A stretch of DNA of 64,000 bases, taken from Micrococcales bacterium (GTDB lineage Bacteria; Actinomycetota; Actinomycetes; S36-B12; UBA10799). The position numbers and the translations under genes were made by a program. Where the stretch lies: positions 372,001 to 436,000 of the forward strand of contig JADJCR010000004.1 in NCBI GenBank assembly GCA_016703125.1, read 5' to 3'. Shown one piece after another: positions 34,069-42,817 of the stretch. The stretch's first letter is position 1. Each line of letters begins with the position of its first letter. The notes under the pieces are model-generated. The model had not been told where the DNA came from. It ran no database searches and was given only the letters and a program-made list of their open reading frames with translations.

Positions 34069-35130
34069 ATGCCGAACGGGCACGCCACGATCGCCTCCGA
34101 CCAGGCCAACGAGCAGTTGGCCAGCGCGCTGCGCGACAGTCTTGGCGCGACCGCAGCTGCTGCCGCGCCCGCCGACCTGTGCATCGGTTCCGGCCCGCCG
34201 GTGCTCACCGCTACCCACATCGTCATCGTCGGCGACCTCGACGAGCAGACCGACGCCTGGGACCGGGACGTCGCAGCTCAGTCGGTGGCGGGGGTTCTGT
34301 GGGTGCCGCCGGGCCAGGAGCCCGTCGACGTGGTGCGCGGCTGGTGGCTGCTGCGGCACGACACCCCCACCACCCCGCTCAGTGACCTGCTGGACGACAA
34401 CGGCCGCGCCCTGCGGTGGTCTGTGCTGGCAGTGGCCCGGGTGGGACTGAGCGGCGCCCAGGAGGTCGAGGTGGACGATGCCCAGATCCGGGCAGGGCTG
34501 GACGACAGCGAGATCGTGCAGCGACTGGGGCGGGCGATCGACCGCCTGGGCGGCGGCGACGCCGAGTCCGTGCTCGGTTCGGTGGAATCCTTCCGGTCGG
34601 CAACAGCGGACCTGGACGGCCTGGCCGATCTGCCGCCCGCAGGCGCGACACCAGACCTCGATGCGGCCGTGGCCGAGCACTTGCGCCAGGTGCAGCGGTC
34701 CGGGTTCGGGCGCTGGCGGGGAGCGAAGGCACGGGCGGCGAGCCAGGCCGGATTGGTTGCTGCAGCCAAGGATGTCGCAGCCCAGCGGTTGCGGGAGGTC
34801 ATCGCCGCCCGCACCGCCTCGCAACGGGCCGAGCAGGAGGTCGTCGCCGGCGAGCAGGCCGTCGCCCGGACCGTGGCCGCGGTGCAGGCCGCCCTCGGCG
34901 GGCTCAGCCTGCCGGTGACCCCCGACTTCGGCCGGGTCCCCCGGCCCTGGACCAACCGCGCACCGGAGCCGCGCCGCTACGTCCTGGCTCACGAGCAGCA
35001 CCTGGCTTGCCTGGCCGGCATCGAATCGGCCACCGTGCGCGACACCTCCCTTCCGGACGACGAGGTCTTGTGCCTGTTGATCCAGTCCGGGTTCAGCCTG
35101 CCCGCGCTGTGGCACGCCGAAAGTAGTTGA
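34069..35130 (+). CDS. uncharacterised protein, 353 residues
   Basis: No family is recognised. The N-terminal 120 residues look like an alpha/beta domain (ATHIVIVGDLDEQTDAWD, GVLWVPPGQEPVDVVRGWWLL). The middle is helical and Ala/Arg-rich (about 200-270, AAKDVAAQRLREVIAARTASQRAEQEVVAGEQAV compatible with a coiled coil when read in heptads). The C-terminus is acidic and Leu-rich. There is no signal peptide or membrane helix. It follows the DUF4388-like gene, which may be functionally linked. GTG 34033 is an alternative start. Confidence 0.6.
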   Translation: MPNGHATIASDQANEQLASALRDSLGATAAAAAPADLCIGSGPPVLTATHIVIVGDLDEQTDAWDRDVAAQSVAGVLWVPPGQEPVDVVRGWWLLRHDTPTTPLSDLLDDNGRALRWSVLAVARVGLSGAQEVEVDDAQIRAGLDDSEIVQRLGRAIDRLGGGDAESVLGSVESFRSATADLDGLADLPPAGATPDLDAAVAEHLRQVQRSGFGRWRGAKARAASQAGLVAAAKDVAAQRLREVIAARTASQRAEQEVVAGEQAVARTVAAVQAALGGLSLPVTPDFGRVPRPWTNRAPEPRRYVLAHEQHLACLAGIESATVRDTSLPDDEVLCLLIQSGFSLPALWHAESS

Positions 35131-35169
35131 CGGTTGAAATAATTGCCCCGTGCTGGCTGTTGTATCGGC

Positions 35170-35757
35170 ATGACCCTGACGACTGACACTGAACTGAGCC
35201 TCGAGCACCTGTTCGACGATGCCCACACCGCCTACGACTTCGCCCCTACCCCGGTCTCGGACACCGAACTGCGCGCGATCTACGACAGCGTCCGGTGGGC
35301 GCCCACCGCCATGAACGGCCAACCGCTGCGGGTGGCTTTCGTCCGCGACGCGAAGGACGATCTTGCCCGCCATGTGGGGCCCGGGAACAAGCCCAAACTG
35401 CAGTCCGCTCCGGTGACCGCCGTCCTCGCCTTCGACAGCCACTGGCACGAACACCTGCCGGCGCTGCAGCCGTTCGCTGAGGACCCGCACCTCGCGTGGC
35501 AGGACCAGGAACGCCGGGAGTCGTTCGGCAGGTTCAACGCCAGCCTGCAGGCCGGCTACTTCATCCTCGCGGTGCGCGCCCACGGCCTGGTCGCCGGGCC
35601 GATGGGCGGCTTCGACCCCGCGGGGGTGGACGCCACGTTCTTCCCGGACGGCCGCTGGCGCTCGCTGCTGCTGGTCAACATCGGCCATCCCGGCCAGGAG
35701 GCCTTCCGGCCACGCATGCCGCGGCTGGACTTCGAGCAGGCGACCGTCCTGCTGTAG
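35170..35757 (+). CDS. nitroreductase family protein (malonic semialdehyde reductase-like)
   Basis: A 195-residue FMN-dependent oxidoreductase resembling RutE. It contains DDAHTAYDFAPTPVSDTELR, YDSVRWAPTAMNGQPLRVAF (FMN-binding), NASLQAGYFILAVRAHGL and MGGFDPAGVDATFFP. RutE reduces malonic semialdehyde in pyrimidine breakdown, but no other rut gene is present, so the substrate is open. The start is ATG 35170. Confidence 0.85.
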   Translation: MTLTTDTELSLEHLFDDAHTAYDFAPTPVSDTELRAIYDSVRWAPTAMNGQPLRVAFVRDAKDDLARHVGPGNKPKLQSAPVTAVLAFDSHWHEHLPALQPFAEDPHLAWQDQERRESFGRFNASLQAGYFILAVRAHGLVAGPMGGFDPAGVDATFFPDGRWRSLLLVNIGHPGQEAFRPRMPRLDFEQATVLL

Positions 35758-35779
35758 GTCGCCGGCCTGCACCCGCCGG

Positions 35780-36945
35780 TCAGCCGCCGTGGTTCAGCTG
35801 GGCCGCGCGGTACACCTCGACCGTCCCGGCGGCGATGGCGTCCCAGCCGAAATTTGAGATGGCGCGCGCCCGGCCCGCCTCGCCCATCGCCCGCGCCCGG
35901 CCCGGGTCGGCGATCACCTCGTTGACGGCCCGCGCGAAATCGGCTTCGAACTGCGCGGTGTCATCGGCGTCGTAGTGCACGAGCAGACCGGTCTCACCAT
36001 CGACGACCACCTCGGGGATGCCGCCCACATCGCTGGCCACCACGGGGGCCTCGCAGCCCATGGCCTCGAGGTTCACGATGCCCAATGGCTCGTACACGCT
36101 GGGGCACGCGAACACCAGCGCATGACTGAGCAGTTGCCGGATGTCACCGCGGTCGAGGTGGCCGTTGAGCCAGTGCACATCGGAGCGCTGCTGGCGCAGT
36201 GCGTCGATGGCTGCGGATACTTCCGCGCCGAGTTCGGGGGTGTCCGGGGACGCCGCACACAGGACCAGGGGCACGGAGTCGTCGAACTCCCGAGCCGCCC
36301 GCAGCAGGTGGGAGATGCCCTTCTGCCTCGTGATCCGTCCGACGAACAGCACGTAGGGGCGCTCCGGGTCGACGCCATGACTGACGAGCGCGTCGGCATC
36401 ATCGATCTTGCGATAGGCCTCGGTGTCGATCCCGTTGTGCACCACGTGCACCCGCTGCGGGTCGACGAACGGGTAGCAGTCGAGCACGTCGTCGCGCATG
36501 CCGGCGCTGACGGCGATGATCGCGTCGGCGTTGGCGTAGCTCGTGGCCTCGACCCATGACGAGAGGGCGTACCCGCCGCCGAGTTGCTCGCGCTTCCACG
36601 GTCTGCGCGGCTCCAGGGAATGCGCGGTGATCACATGCGGGATGTCGTGCAGCAGTCCCGACATGTGCCCGGCGAGGTTGGCGTACCAGGTGTGCGAGTG
36701 CGCCACATCGGTGCCGGCGACGGCTTCAGTCATGCCCAGATCCACGCCCAGGGTCTGCAGGGCAGCGTTCGCGTCCTTCAAGTAGTCAGGCACCGGATGG
36801 GCGGCGGCATCCTCGCGGGGTTTGCCGAAACAGTGCACGTCGACGTCGATGAGTTTGCGTAGTTCCGGGACGAGGTGTTCCACGTGCACACCGGCCCCGC
36901 CGTAGATGAACGGGGCCATTCCCGCGTCAGAATCGCTGTTCGCAC
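35780..36945 (-). CDS. glgM: alpha-maltose-1-phosphate synthase (GlgM/GlgA-type), frameshifted near the start
   Basis: A GT4 glycosyltransferase of the actinobacterial glycogen-synthase type, which in mycobacteria makes maltose-1-phosphate from ADP-glucose. It has YGGAGVHVEHLVPEL, VITAHSLEPRRPWKREQLGG, VLFVGRITRQKG and VYEPLGIVNLEAM with the catalytic Glu. The real start is probably GTG 36945 (VRTAILTREWP); a missing C in the run at 36912-36915 breaks the first twelve residues from the rest, and the corrected product is about 388 residues. A TAGCCT box 6 bp upstream suggests a leaderless message. Divergent from glgC, as in mycobacteria. Confidence 0.88.
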
Positions 36946-36951
36946 GGCCTA

Positions 36952-36957
36952 AGGCTA
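36952..36957 (-). promoter_or_regulatory. -10 box of glgM, leaderless spacing
   Basis: TAGCCT on the minus strand, 6 bp before GTG 36945. It supports this upstream start rather than the later ATG at 36919. Confidence 0.5.
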
Positions 36958-36968
36958 TGGGGATTGTC

Positions 36969-36974
36969 TAACGT
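36969..36974 (+). promoter_or_regulatory. -10 box of glgC, leaderless spacing
   Basis: TAACGT, 7 bp before GTG 36982. It lies only 12 bp from the glgM -10 box in the opposite direction, so the two polymerases would compete. Confidence 0.45.
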
Positions 36975-36981
36975 GATGCAT

Positions 36982-38205
36982 GTGAGAGAAGGCCCCAGTG
37001 TTCTCGGTATCGTCCTGGCCGGCGGCGAAGGCAAGCGGCTGATGCCGCTGACTGCGGACCGCGCAAAACCCGCCGTTCCGTTCGGCGGCGTGTATCGCAT
37101 GATCGACTTCGTCCTCTCGAACCTCGTGAACGGCGGATTCTCGCGCATCTGCGTGCTGACGCAGTACAAGTCGCATTCCCTGGACCGCCACATCACCACC
37201 ACGTGGCGCATGTCCAACCTCATGGGCGACTACGTGACCCCCGTCCCGGCCCAGCAGCGACTCGGTCCGCGATGGTTCATGGGCTCGGCCGATGCCATTT
37301 ATCAGTCCCTCAACCTCGTTTACGACGAGCGCCCGGACTACGTGGCCGTGTTCGGTGCCGACCACATCTATCGCATGGACCCCTGGCAGATGCTCGACCA
37401 GCACATGGAATCCGGTGCCGGGGTGACGGTGGCCGGTATCCGCATGCCGCGTTCGGAGGCCACCCCGTTCGGTGTCATCGAGACCGACGTCACCGGCCAG
37501 CGGATCACCACCTTCCATGAGAAGCCAGCCGACCCGCCAGGGATCCCGGACAGCCCGGACGAGTCCTACGTGTCCATGGGCAACTACATGTTCACCACCG
37601 ACGTGCTCGTCGAGGCCTTGAAGATCGACGCCGGCGACGAAGGCTCGGTGCACGACATGGGCGGCAACATCATCCCGATGCTCACCTCGCAGGGCCTGGC
37701 CCACGTGTATGACTTCTCGGACAACGAGGTGCCCGGGACGACCGACCGCGATCGCGGCTACTGGCGCGATGTGGGGAGCCTGGATGCCTACCACGACGCC
37801 CACATGGACCTCGTCAGCGTGCACCCGGTCTTCAACCTGTACAACCGCAAGTGGCCGATCCTGACCTACCTGCCGCCACTGCCGCCGGCCAAGTTCGCCC
37901 TCGGCGGCAACGCCCACGAATCCATGGTCGGCGCCGGATCGATCATCTCCGGCGGTCATGTCCGGCAGTCGGTCCTGTCCTTCGACGTGCGGGTGGCCGA
38001 GGGGGCGTTCGTCGAGGCCGCCGTGCTCATGCCCGGCGTGCGGGTCGGGAAGAACGCGGTGATCCGCCGGGCAGTGATCGACAAGTACGTGTACATCCCT
38101 GACGGCGCCCAGATCGGCGTGGACCTCGAGCGCGACCGCGAGCGCTACACGGTCAGTGAGGGCGGCATCGTCGTGATCGGCAAGGGCACCGTCATCGAGC
38201 GGTGA
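36982..38205 (+). CDS. glgC: glucose-1-phosphate adenylyltransferase
   Basis: A 407-residue ADP-glucose pyrophosphorylase. It begins MREGPSVLGIVLAGGEGKRL, like the mycobacterial enzyme, followed by PLTADRAKPAVPFGG, GSADAIYQSLNL, FGADHIYRMD, FHEKPADPPG (sugar-phosphate Lys) and a C-terminal left-handed beta-helix (MPGVRVGKNAVIRRAVIDK). GTG 36982 is chosen over ATG 36976 because of the leaderless -10 and the family N-terminus. It supplies ADP-glucose to GlgM. Confidence 0.95.
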   Translation: MREGPSVLGIVLAGGEGKRLMPLTADRAKPAVPFGGVYRMIDFVLSNLVNGGFSRICVLTQYKSHSLDRHITTTWRMSNLMGDYVTPVPAQQRLGPRWFMGSADAIYQSLNLVYDERPDYVAVFGADHIYRMDPWQMLDQHMESGAGVTVAGIRMPRSEATPFGVIETDVTGQRITTFHEKPADPPGIPDSPDESYVSMGNYMFTTDVLVEALKIDAGDEGSVHDMGGNIIPMLTSQGLAHVYDFSDNEVPGTTDRDRGYWRDVGSLDAYHDAHMDLVSVHPVFNLYNRKWPILTYLPPLPPAKFALGGNAHESMVGAGSIISGGHVRQSVLSFDVRVAEGAFVEAAVLMPGVRVGKNAVIRRAVIDKYVYIPDGAQIGVDLERDRERYTVSEGGIVVIGKGTVIER

Positions 38206-38278
38206 GGTGGTCACCTTCGGCCAACCGTTCGGCGTGCGTGCCCGTAGGATCGGCACGGACCACGAAGAGGGGGCAAGC

Positions 38279-38878
38279 GTGAGCGATCCCACCGTGCCGG
38301 CGACCCACAAAGGACAGCGCCGCCGCCAGGAGATCGTCGACGGCGCAGCGGCGATCCTGCGGGAGCAGGGTCCCCGCGGCGTGTCCCATCGCAGCGTCGC
38401 CCAGCGCGTCGGGTGCTCGCTGTCCGCGACGACGTACTACTTCTCCGGGCTCGATGACCTGCTCGGTGAGGCTGGTCGGGTGAACATCGCACGCTGGGCC
38501 TCCCGCGCTGAGCGGGTCGCGGAGGCCACCGAGCGGGATCCGGTGCCGACGACGCAGGAGGGCGTGATCGACGCGATCCTGGCCGCGACCCTGCCCACCG
38601 ACGAGGAGATGCTCGGGCACTACCTGCAACTGGTCGCCGCTGGTGAGTCCCCACCGGTGCGCAGGGCCTATCGCACCGGTCGTGACCGGCTCAACGCTGC
38701 GGTCACCCGCGTGCTGCAGCGCGTGGGCGTGCCGTGGTCGGCTGACCTCATCATCGCCGTGGTCGACGGCGCGTGCGTCAGCGCACTGAGCGAGGGTCGC
38801 GATGTACGCGACACGGCACGGCAGCAATTGCAGGCGCTGCTCGACCACGGCGAACTCAGTCGTCCGCAAGCTCGCTGA
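38279..38878 (+). CDS. TetR-family transcriptional regulator
   Basis: A 199-residue repressor. The N-terminal HTH contains RRQEIVDGAAAILREQGPRG, SHRSVAQRVGCSLSATTYYF and LDDLL; the rest is the helical ligand domain. GTG 38279 follows GAGGGGG. Its 3' end overlaps the convergent MFS gene by 23 bp. It may control nearby transporters, but no operator was identified. Confidence 0.88.
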   Translation: MSDPTVPATHKGQRRRQEIVDGAAAILREQGPRGVSHRSVAQRVGCSLSATTYYFSGLDDLLGEAGRVNIARWASRAERVAEATERDPVPTTQEGVIDAILAATLPTDEEMLGHYLQLVAAGESPPVRRAYRTGRDRLNAAVTRVLQRVGVPWSADLIIAVVDGACVSALSEGRDVRDTARQQLQALLDHGELSRPQAR

Positions 38879-40166
38879 ACGCCGTCTCCTTCGAACTCAG
38901 CATGGCGCCGAGCGCGCCGATGGCGATCAACGTCAGGTACCACGCCGGTGCCGCCGTCGAACCGGTGACGGCGATCAGCCAGGTGGCCACGAACGGCGCA
39001 GTACCACCTAGCAAGGCATTGGCGGAGTTGAACGACAACGCGAACCCGGTGTACCGCACGGACGTCGGGAAGGACTCGGCCAGATACGTGGCCAGAGTCC
39101 CGTCGTTGATGGTGAGCAGGATGCCGAACACCACCTCGACCACCACGATCAGCCAGACGATATCGCTGGCCAGCAGGCCGAACAGGGGCACTGTCAGCAC
39201 CACGAACAGGACCGAGGCGATCACCAGCATGCGCCGGCGCCCGAACCGGTCGGAGACGTGGCCCATGACGAAGATGGAGACGATGTAGACGCTCAGCGCG
39301 ATGGTCGAGGCGTAGAACGACACTGTCTCGTCCACGCCCAGCTCTGCCGAAAGGTACGTGGGCATGTAACTGAGCAACAGGTAGAACGCCACTGCGTTCA
39401 GGCTCGCGACGCCGAACGTCACGGCAAGTGCGCGGCGGTGGTGGGTCAGCAGGACGCGCAGGGGCGTGCGTTGCTGGGTGCGGCCCCGCGAGGCCTCGGC
39501 CAGCGCCCGGTAGTGCGGCGAGTCCTCGAGGTGGACACGGATGTAGCGCCCGACCAGGCCCAGCGGACCGGCCAGCAGGAACGGGATGCGCCAGCCCCAG
39601 GACTCCATCGCCGGGTCGCTGAGGACCTGGTGCAGCATGGCCACGAGCAACGAGCCGGCGAGCAGGCCTGTGGCTGTGCTGGCCGGCACCAGCGAGGTGA
39701 ACAGGCCCCGCTTGTTCTGGGGCGCGTACTCCGACAGGAACGTCGCCGCACCCGCGTACTCCCCCGACGCGGAGAACCCCTGTACGAGGCGCAGGAGGAA
39801 CAGCCCCAGTGGGGCCAGGACGCCGACCGCCGCCCAGGACGGCAGCAGGCCGATACAGAACGAGGCACCCGACATCAGCAGGATGGACCACGACAGGGCC
39901 CAGCGCCGGCCGCGACGGTCTCCCAGGCTCCCCCAGATGATGCCGCCGATCGGGCGCAACAGGAACGACAAGGCGAATACCGTGAACGTCGACAGCAGCG
40001 CGACGGTCCGGTTCTCATTGGGGAAGAACACCACGGCGATGGTCGTGGCGAGGTAGCCGTATGAGGCGTAGTCGAACCACTCGACGAAATTGCCGATGAA
40101 ACTTGCGGTGGCGGCACGCCTCAGCGTGGACCGGTCAGACTCAGCAGGGACTGTCATGGTCTGCAT
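38856..40166 (-). CDS. MFS transporter, metabolite:H+ symporter (ProP-like)
   Basis: A 436-residue twelve-helix transporter of the MHS subfamily. Signatures are ATASFIGNFVEWFDYASYGY in helix 1, FLLRPIGGIIWGSLGDRRGR in loop 2-3, RLVQGFSASGEYAGAATFLS in helix 4-5, and GHVSDRFGRRRML in loop 8-9. MHS members take up compatible solutes or organic acids. The gene lies downstream of the amidinotransferase-DMT pair, separated by a terminator. Confidence 0.9.
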   Translation of the reverse strand: MQTMTVPAESDRSTLRRAATASFIGNFVEWFDYASYGYLATTIAVVFFPNENRTVALLSTFTVFALSFLLRPIGGIIWGSLGDRRGRRWALSWSILLMSGASFCIGLLPSWAAVGVLAPLGLFLLRLVQGFSASGEYAGAATFLSEYAPQNKRGLFTSLVPASTATGLLAGSLLVAMLHQVLSDPAMESWGWRIPFLLAGPLGLVGRYIRVHLEDSPHYRALAEASRGRTQQRTPLRVLLTHHRRALAVTFGVASLNAVAFYLLLSYMPTYLSAELGVDETVSFYASTIALSVYIVSIFVMGHVSDRFGRRRMLVIASVLFVVLTVPLFGLLASDIVWLIVVVEVVFGILLTINDGTLATYLAESFPTSVRYTGFALSFNSANALLGGTAPFVATWLIAVTGSTAAPAWYLTLIAIGALGAMLSSKETAFSELADD

Positions 40167-40201
40167 CTCACCGCCCTCCTTTCTCCAGAGTCTCGCGTCA
40201 A

Positions 40202-40242
40202 GGCCGCCGGTGACCCGCTGAAAGCGGATGCCACCGGCGGCC
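40202..40242 (-). terminator. nested hairpin terminator after the DMT transporter
   Basis: An 11-bp perfect outer stem (GGCCGCCGGTG / CACCGGCGGCC) encloses a smaller CCGC / GCGG stem with a GAAA-type loop, just downstream of the minus-strand transporter gene. It has no T tract. Confidence 0.65.
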
Positions 40243-40248
40243 GGACGG

Positions 40249-41310
40249 CTAGGACCCTACGGTTGCGGGCGCCGCATCGGCGGCGGCCGGGTCCTCGGAG
40301 GGGTTCTTGCGCTCGCGGACCATGAAGGCGATCGGTCCGATGCCGCCGATCACGATCATCGCGCCGCCGATCATCGCCAGCACGGTCATGGTCTCGCCGA
40401 AGATGAAGTAGCCGATGAACAGCGCGACCACTGTCTCCCAGTAGGCGACGACGGACAGCTCCACGGCACTGAGGTGCTTGCCGGCCACCACAAGGAAGCC
40501 GATGGCGAAGAACCCGCAGACCAGGAACAGCGCTGCAGCCCACATCCAGTTGTTCCTCGTCATGACACTCGGGGTCGAGTCGTCGAGGAAGTTGTAACGC
40601 AGGACCATCACCATCAGCGCACCGATCGCGCCGAACACGAAGTTCCAGAACCCGCGGACGCCGGATTCCATGTCACCGCGGTAGCGGTAGAAGAACAGCG
40701 CCAGACCGTAGAAGACACCCGAGCCGAGGGCGAAGAGGTCCCCGACAGCCTTCATCGGGAAATCGGGGTCGGTACCCAGTTGCAGACCGACGCTGAGCCC
40801 CGCCTCCGGGGTGTAGGTGACCAGTCCGATCGTGAGCAGCATCCCGCCGAAGACCAGCGCGAGGAACAGCCCGTTCCGCAGCGAGATCTTCTCCTTCAGG
40901 AAGATCCAGGCCAGGATCGCCGAGAACAGTGGTCCGGTGTAGATGAGGAACACGGCGTTGGCGATGGTGGTCATGAGTGTCGCCGAGACGTAAAGGGCCA
41001 GGGACATGCCGATGGCCAGGCCGCCCGCGACGACGGAGAACGACACGCGCGTGGTGCGCAGTGCCGTCCACTTGTGGGTGAAGTAGATGATGAGGAGGAA
41101 TCCCAGTGCGCCGGTCAGCATACGGCCGGTGGCCAGGAAGTCGCCCAGCACGTACTTGACGGTCTCGCCGTCGACGACGTGGGTGGGAACGGCCCCGCGC
41201 GAGAGGAAGCCGACGAGGCCCATCCCGGTTGCGGAAGCGATCATCGCGCCGAAACCGAGGCGCTTGTTCATGGGGGCAGCCGTGGGGTTCACGGCGGTGG
41301 TGGTGGTCAT
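40249..41310 (-). CDS. EamA/DMT-family transporter linked to the amidinotransferase
   Basis: A 353-residue ten-helix DMT transporter. The second helix pair contains GPLFSAILAWIFLKEKISLRNG, the classic EamA motif, and the second repeat has VVAYWETVVALFIGYFIFGE with a conserved Glu. N- and C-termini are polar. It follows the amidinotransferase gene by 68 bp and is probably co-transcribed, so it may export the guanidino product or a relative. Confidence 0.88.
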   Translation of the reverse strand: MTTTTAVNPTAAPMNKRLGFGAMIASATGMGLVGFLSRGAVPTHVVDGETVKYVLGDFLATGRMLTGALGFLLIIYFTHKWTALRTTRVSFSVVAGGLAIGMSLALYVSATLMTTIANAVFLIYTGPLFSAILAWIFLKEKISLRNGLFLALVFGGMLLTIGLVTYTPEAGLSVGLQLGTDPDFPMKAVGDLFALGSGVFYGLALFFYRYRGDMESGVRGFWNFVFGAIGALMVMVLRYNFLDDSTPSVMTRNNWMWAAALFLVCGFFAIGFLVVAGKHLSAVELSVVAYWETVVALFIGYFIFGETMTVLAMIGGAMIVIGGIGPIAFMVRERKNPSEDPAAADAAPATVGS

Positions 41311-41378
41311 GGTCTTCTCCAGATGCCTTCGGGCCGGTGCGGTGCCAGCGGGGTCGCCGCCGGCACCGCATATCGGGG

Positions 41379-42506
41379 TCAGACCAGCGTCGGGTCCGCG
41401 ATCTGGTTCGGGAAGTAGTCCTGGCAGGTGCCTTCGCGGTAGACGTCCGCGGTGGCGCAGTGCAGGCCGCCGCCGAAGGCGTAGGCGTCGCGGAACGGCA
41501 CCGGGATGACGTTCATCCCGAGCTTGTCCATCTGCTCGGCCTGGTGGACCTCGGACGCCTCAACGATCACCGTCTTGTGGTCGAGGACCAGGCAGTTCAT
41601 GGACAGCCACACCGACGAGTAGCACAGCGGGGGCGGCGTGTCGTGCGCCGGCTGGGCGGCGTCGACGATCTCCCAGTCGTTGCTCTCGAAGATCTTGCGC
41701 TGCTCCTGCGGCAGGGGCCGGTTCGGGTTGTTGATGATCAGGCCCGGGCGCAGCGGCACGAACGTGGCGTCGATGTGGATCGGGTAGGGGTCGCCGGGGA
41801 AGTTCACCGCGTGGATGCGGAGATCCGGGTAGTACCGCTTGAACCATTCCATCGCCTTGCGGTTGGTCGTCAGACCGTGCTGGATGAACAGGTCCTTGCC
41901 CAGCCGCATCACATCTGCTGCGTCCCACATCGGCTCGACCTCGGTGGTGACGAAGTCCTTGTTGGCGGTGCGGATCAGGCGGTCTTCCAGCGAGATCTTC
42001 TCGTCGTAGTAGTTGTGCTTGTACGACCGGTCGGTCAGCCGCGGGCGCGGGGCCTGCGTCCACTTGAAGTCCGGATCGGCTTCGAAGTACTCGTTCATCA
42101 GATCCCAGTAGGCCAGGTACTCGAAGTAGCGGCAGCGGAACGAGTTGGCCGAGGCGATGATCTCGTTGCCGATGGTCAGCAGGATGTCCCGCGGCGGCAT
42201 GCAGGTCATCATCGAGTCGTTACGGAAGTCCGGCGTGCCGATGGCCTGGTTCCACTGCAGCGGGGTCGGGCGGTCGACCTTCACGCCGTGCTCCTCGAGC
42301 ACCTTGACGTAGTAGTCCAGCTGCGCGTTGGCCTTCTCGACGGTCTCCAGCGGCCGGGGCCCCCACATGCCGCGCATCTCGGAGTCGATCGGGACCTTCT
42401 CCGACGTCGCCGGCTCCTCCGGCGGGATGACGCTGTTGTCGGCACGCCCGACGATGGCGTGCTTCAACGGGTCGAAGTCGTTCCACGAGTTCACAATCTT
42501 CGGCAT
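41379..42506 (-). CDS. glycine amidinotransferase-like enzyme
   Basis: A 375-residue protein of the amidinotransferase (arginine:glycine) family, which transfers the amidino group of arginine to an amine. The catalytic triad is recognisable as Asp in WDAADVMRLGKDLF, His in PIHIDATFVPL and the nucleophile Cys in FGGGLHCATADV. Start MPKIVNSWNDFDPLKHAIVG is also typical. The close human homologue makes guanidinoacetate, but cyanobacterial and streptomycete members use other acceptors, so the product is open. It has a 5' leader of about 185 nt with a short open frame. Confidence 0.88.
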   Translation of the reverse strand: MPKIVNSWNDFDPLKHAIVGRADNSVIPPEEPATSEKVPIDSEMRGMWGPRPLETVEKANAQLDYYVKVLEEHGVKVDRPTPLQWNQAIGTPDFRNDSMMTCMPPRDILLTIGNEIIASANSFRCRYFEYLAYWDLMNEYFEADPDFKWTQAPRPRLTDRSYKHNYYDEKISLEDRLIRTANKDFVTTEVEPMWDAADVMRLGKDLFIQHGLTTNRKAMEWFKRYYPDLRIHAVNFPGDPYPIHIDATFVPLRPGLIINNPNRPLPQEQRKIFESNDWEIVDAAQPAHDTPPPLCYSSVWLSMNCLVLDHKTVIVEASEVHQAEQMDKLGMNVIPVPFRDAYAFGGGLHCATADVYREGTCQDYFPNQIADPTLV

Positions 42507-42512
42507 TCCAAC

Positions 42513-42674
42513 TCACTCCTTCTCGGGGCGGTCGGCCCCGCTGTTGTGTGTGGGGCGGGTCGCCCCGGATGGGTGCCGGCACAGGTGGGCCGGCGATGGG
42601 GACAGGAGTTCCGAGGAGGCCGTGCGACGCGCCACACCTGTCCCGAGGGGGAGGCGGTGGGCCATGGTCATCAT
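42513..42674 (-). CDS. possible 53-residue leader ORF before the amidinotransferase
   Basis: An open frame running through the amidinotransferase leader. It starts MMTMAHRLPLGTGVARR at ATG 42674 (GAAAGAAG just upstream) and ends six bases before the amidinotransferase ATG, so its TGA lies within the ribosome site region. The peptide is Pro/Arg/Ser-rich and matches nothing I recognise. The alignment of its end with the next start could mean translational coupling, or be chance in high-GC DNA. Confidence 0.3.
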   Translation of the reverse strand: MMTMAHRLPLGTGVARRTASSELLSPSPAHLCRHPSGATRPTHNSGADRPEKE

Positions 42675-42692
42675 CTTCTTTCGGCCTTCTTT

Positions 42693-42708
42693 TGATACGA
42701 CCGTACCA
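42693..42708 (-). promoter_or_regulatory. imperfect palindrome overlapping the promoter, likely operator
   Basis: TGATACGACCGTACCA pairs with itself at 14 of 16 positions (TGrTACG/CGTAyCA) and covers the -10 box of the amidinotransferase promoter, a normal repressor location. The binding protein is unknown. Confidence 0.5.
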
Positions 42709-42728
42709 TTCTTTATCCGGGACGTCCA
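42700..42728 (-). promoter_or_regulatory. promoter of the amidinotransferase operon
   Basis: On the minus strand: -35 TGGACG (42728-42723), 17-bp spacer, -10 TACGGT (42705-42700). The rest of 42507-42817 holds only the leader and no other gene I can support. Confidence 0.55.
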
Positions 42729-42817
42729 GCCTAGGAATTGAATCGTGAGTAAATGATGCGGCTATGGGCGAGAACAGCCGTACTATTCTGTGTGGCTATG
42801 CGAGTCGGCGGCGCGGC

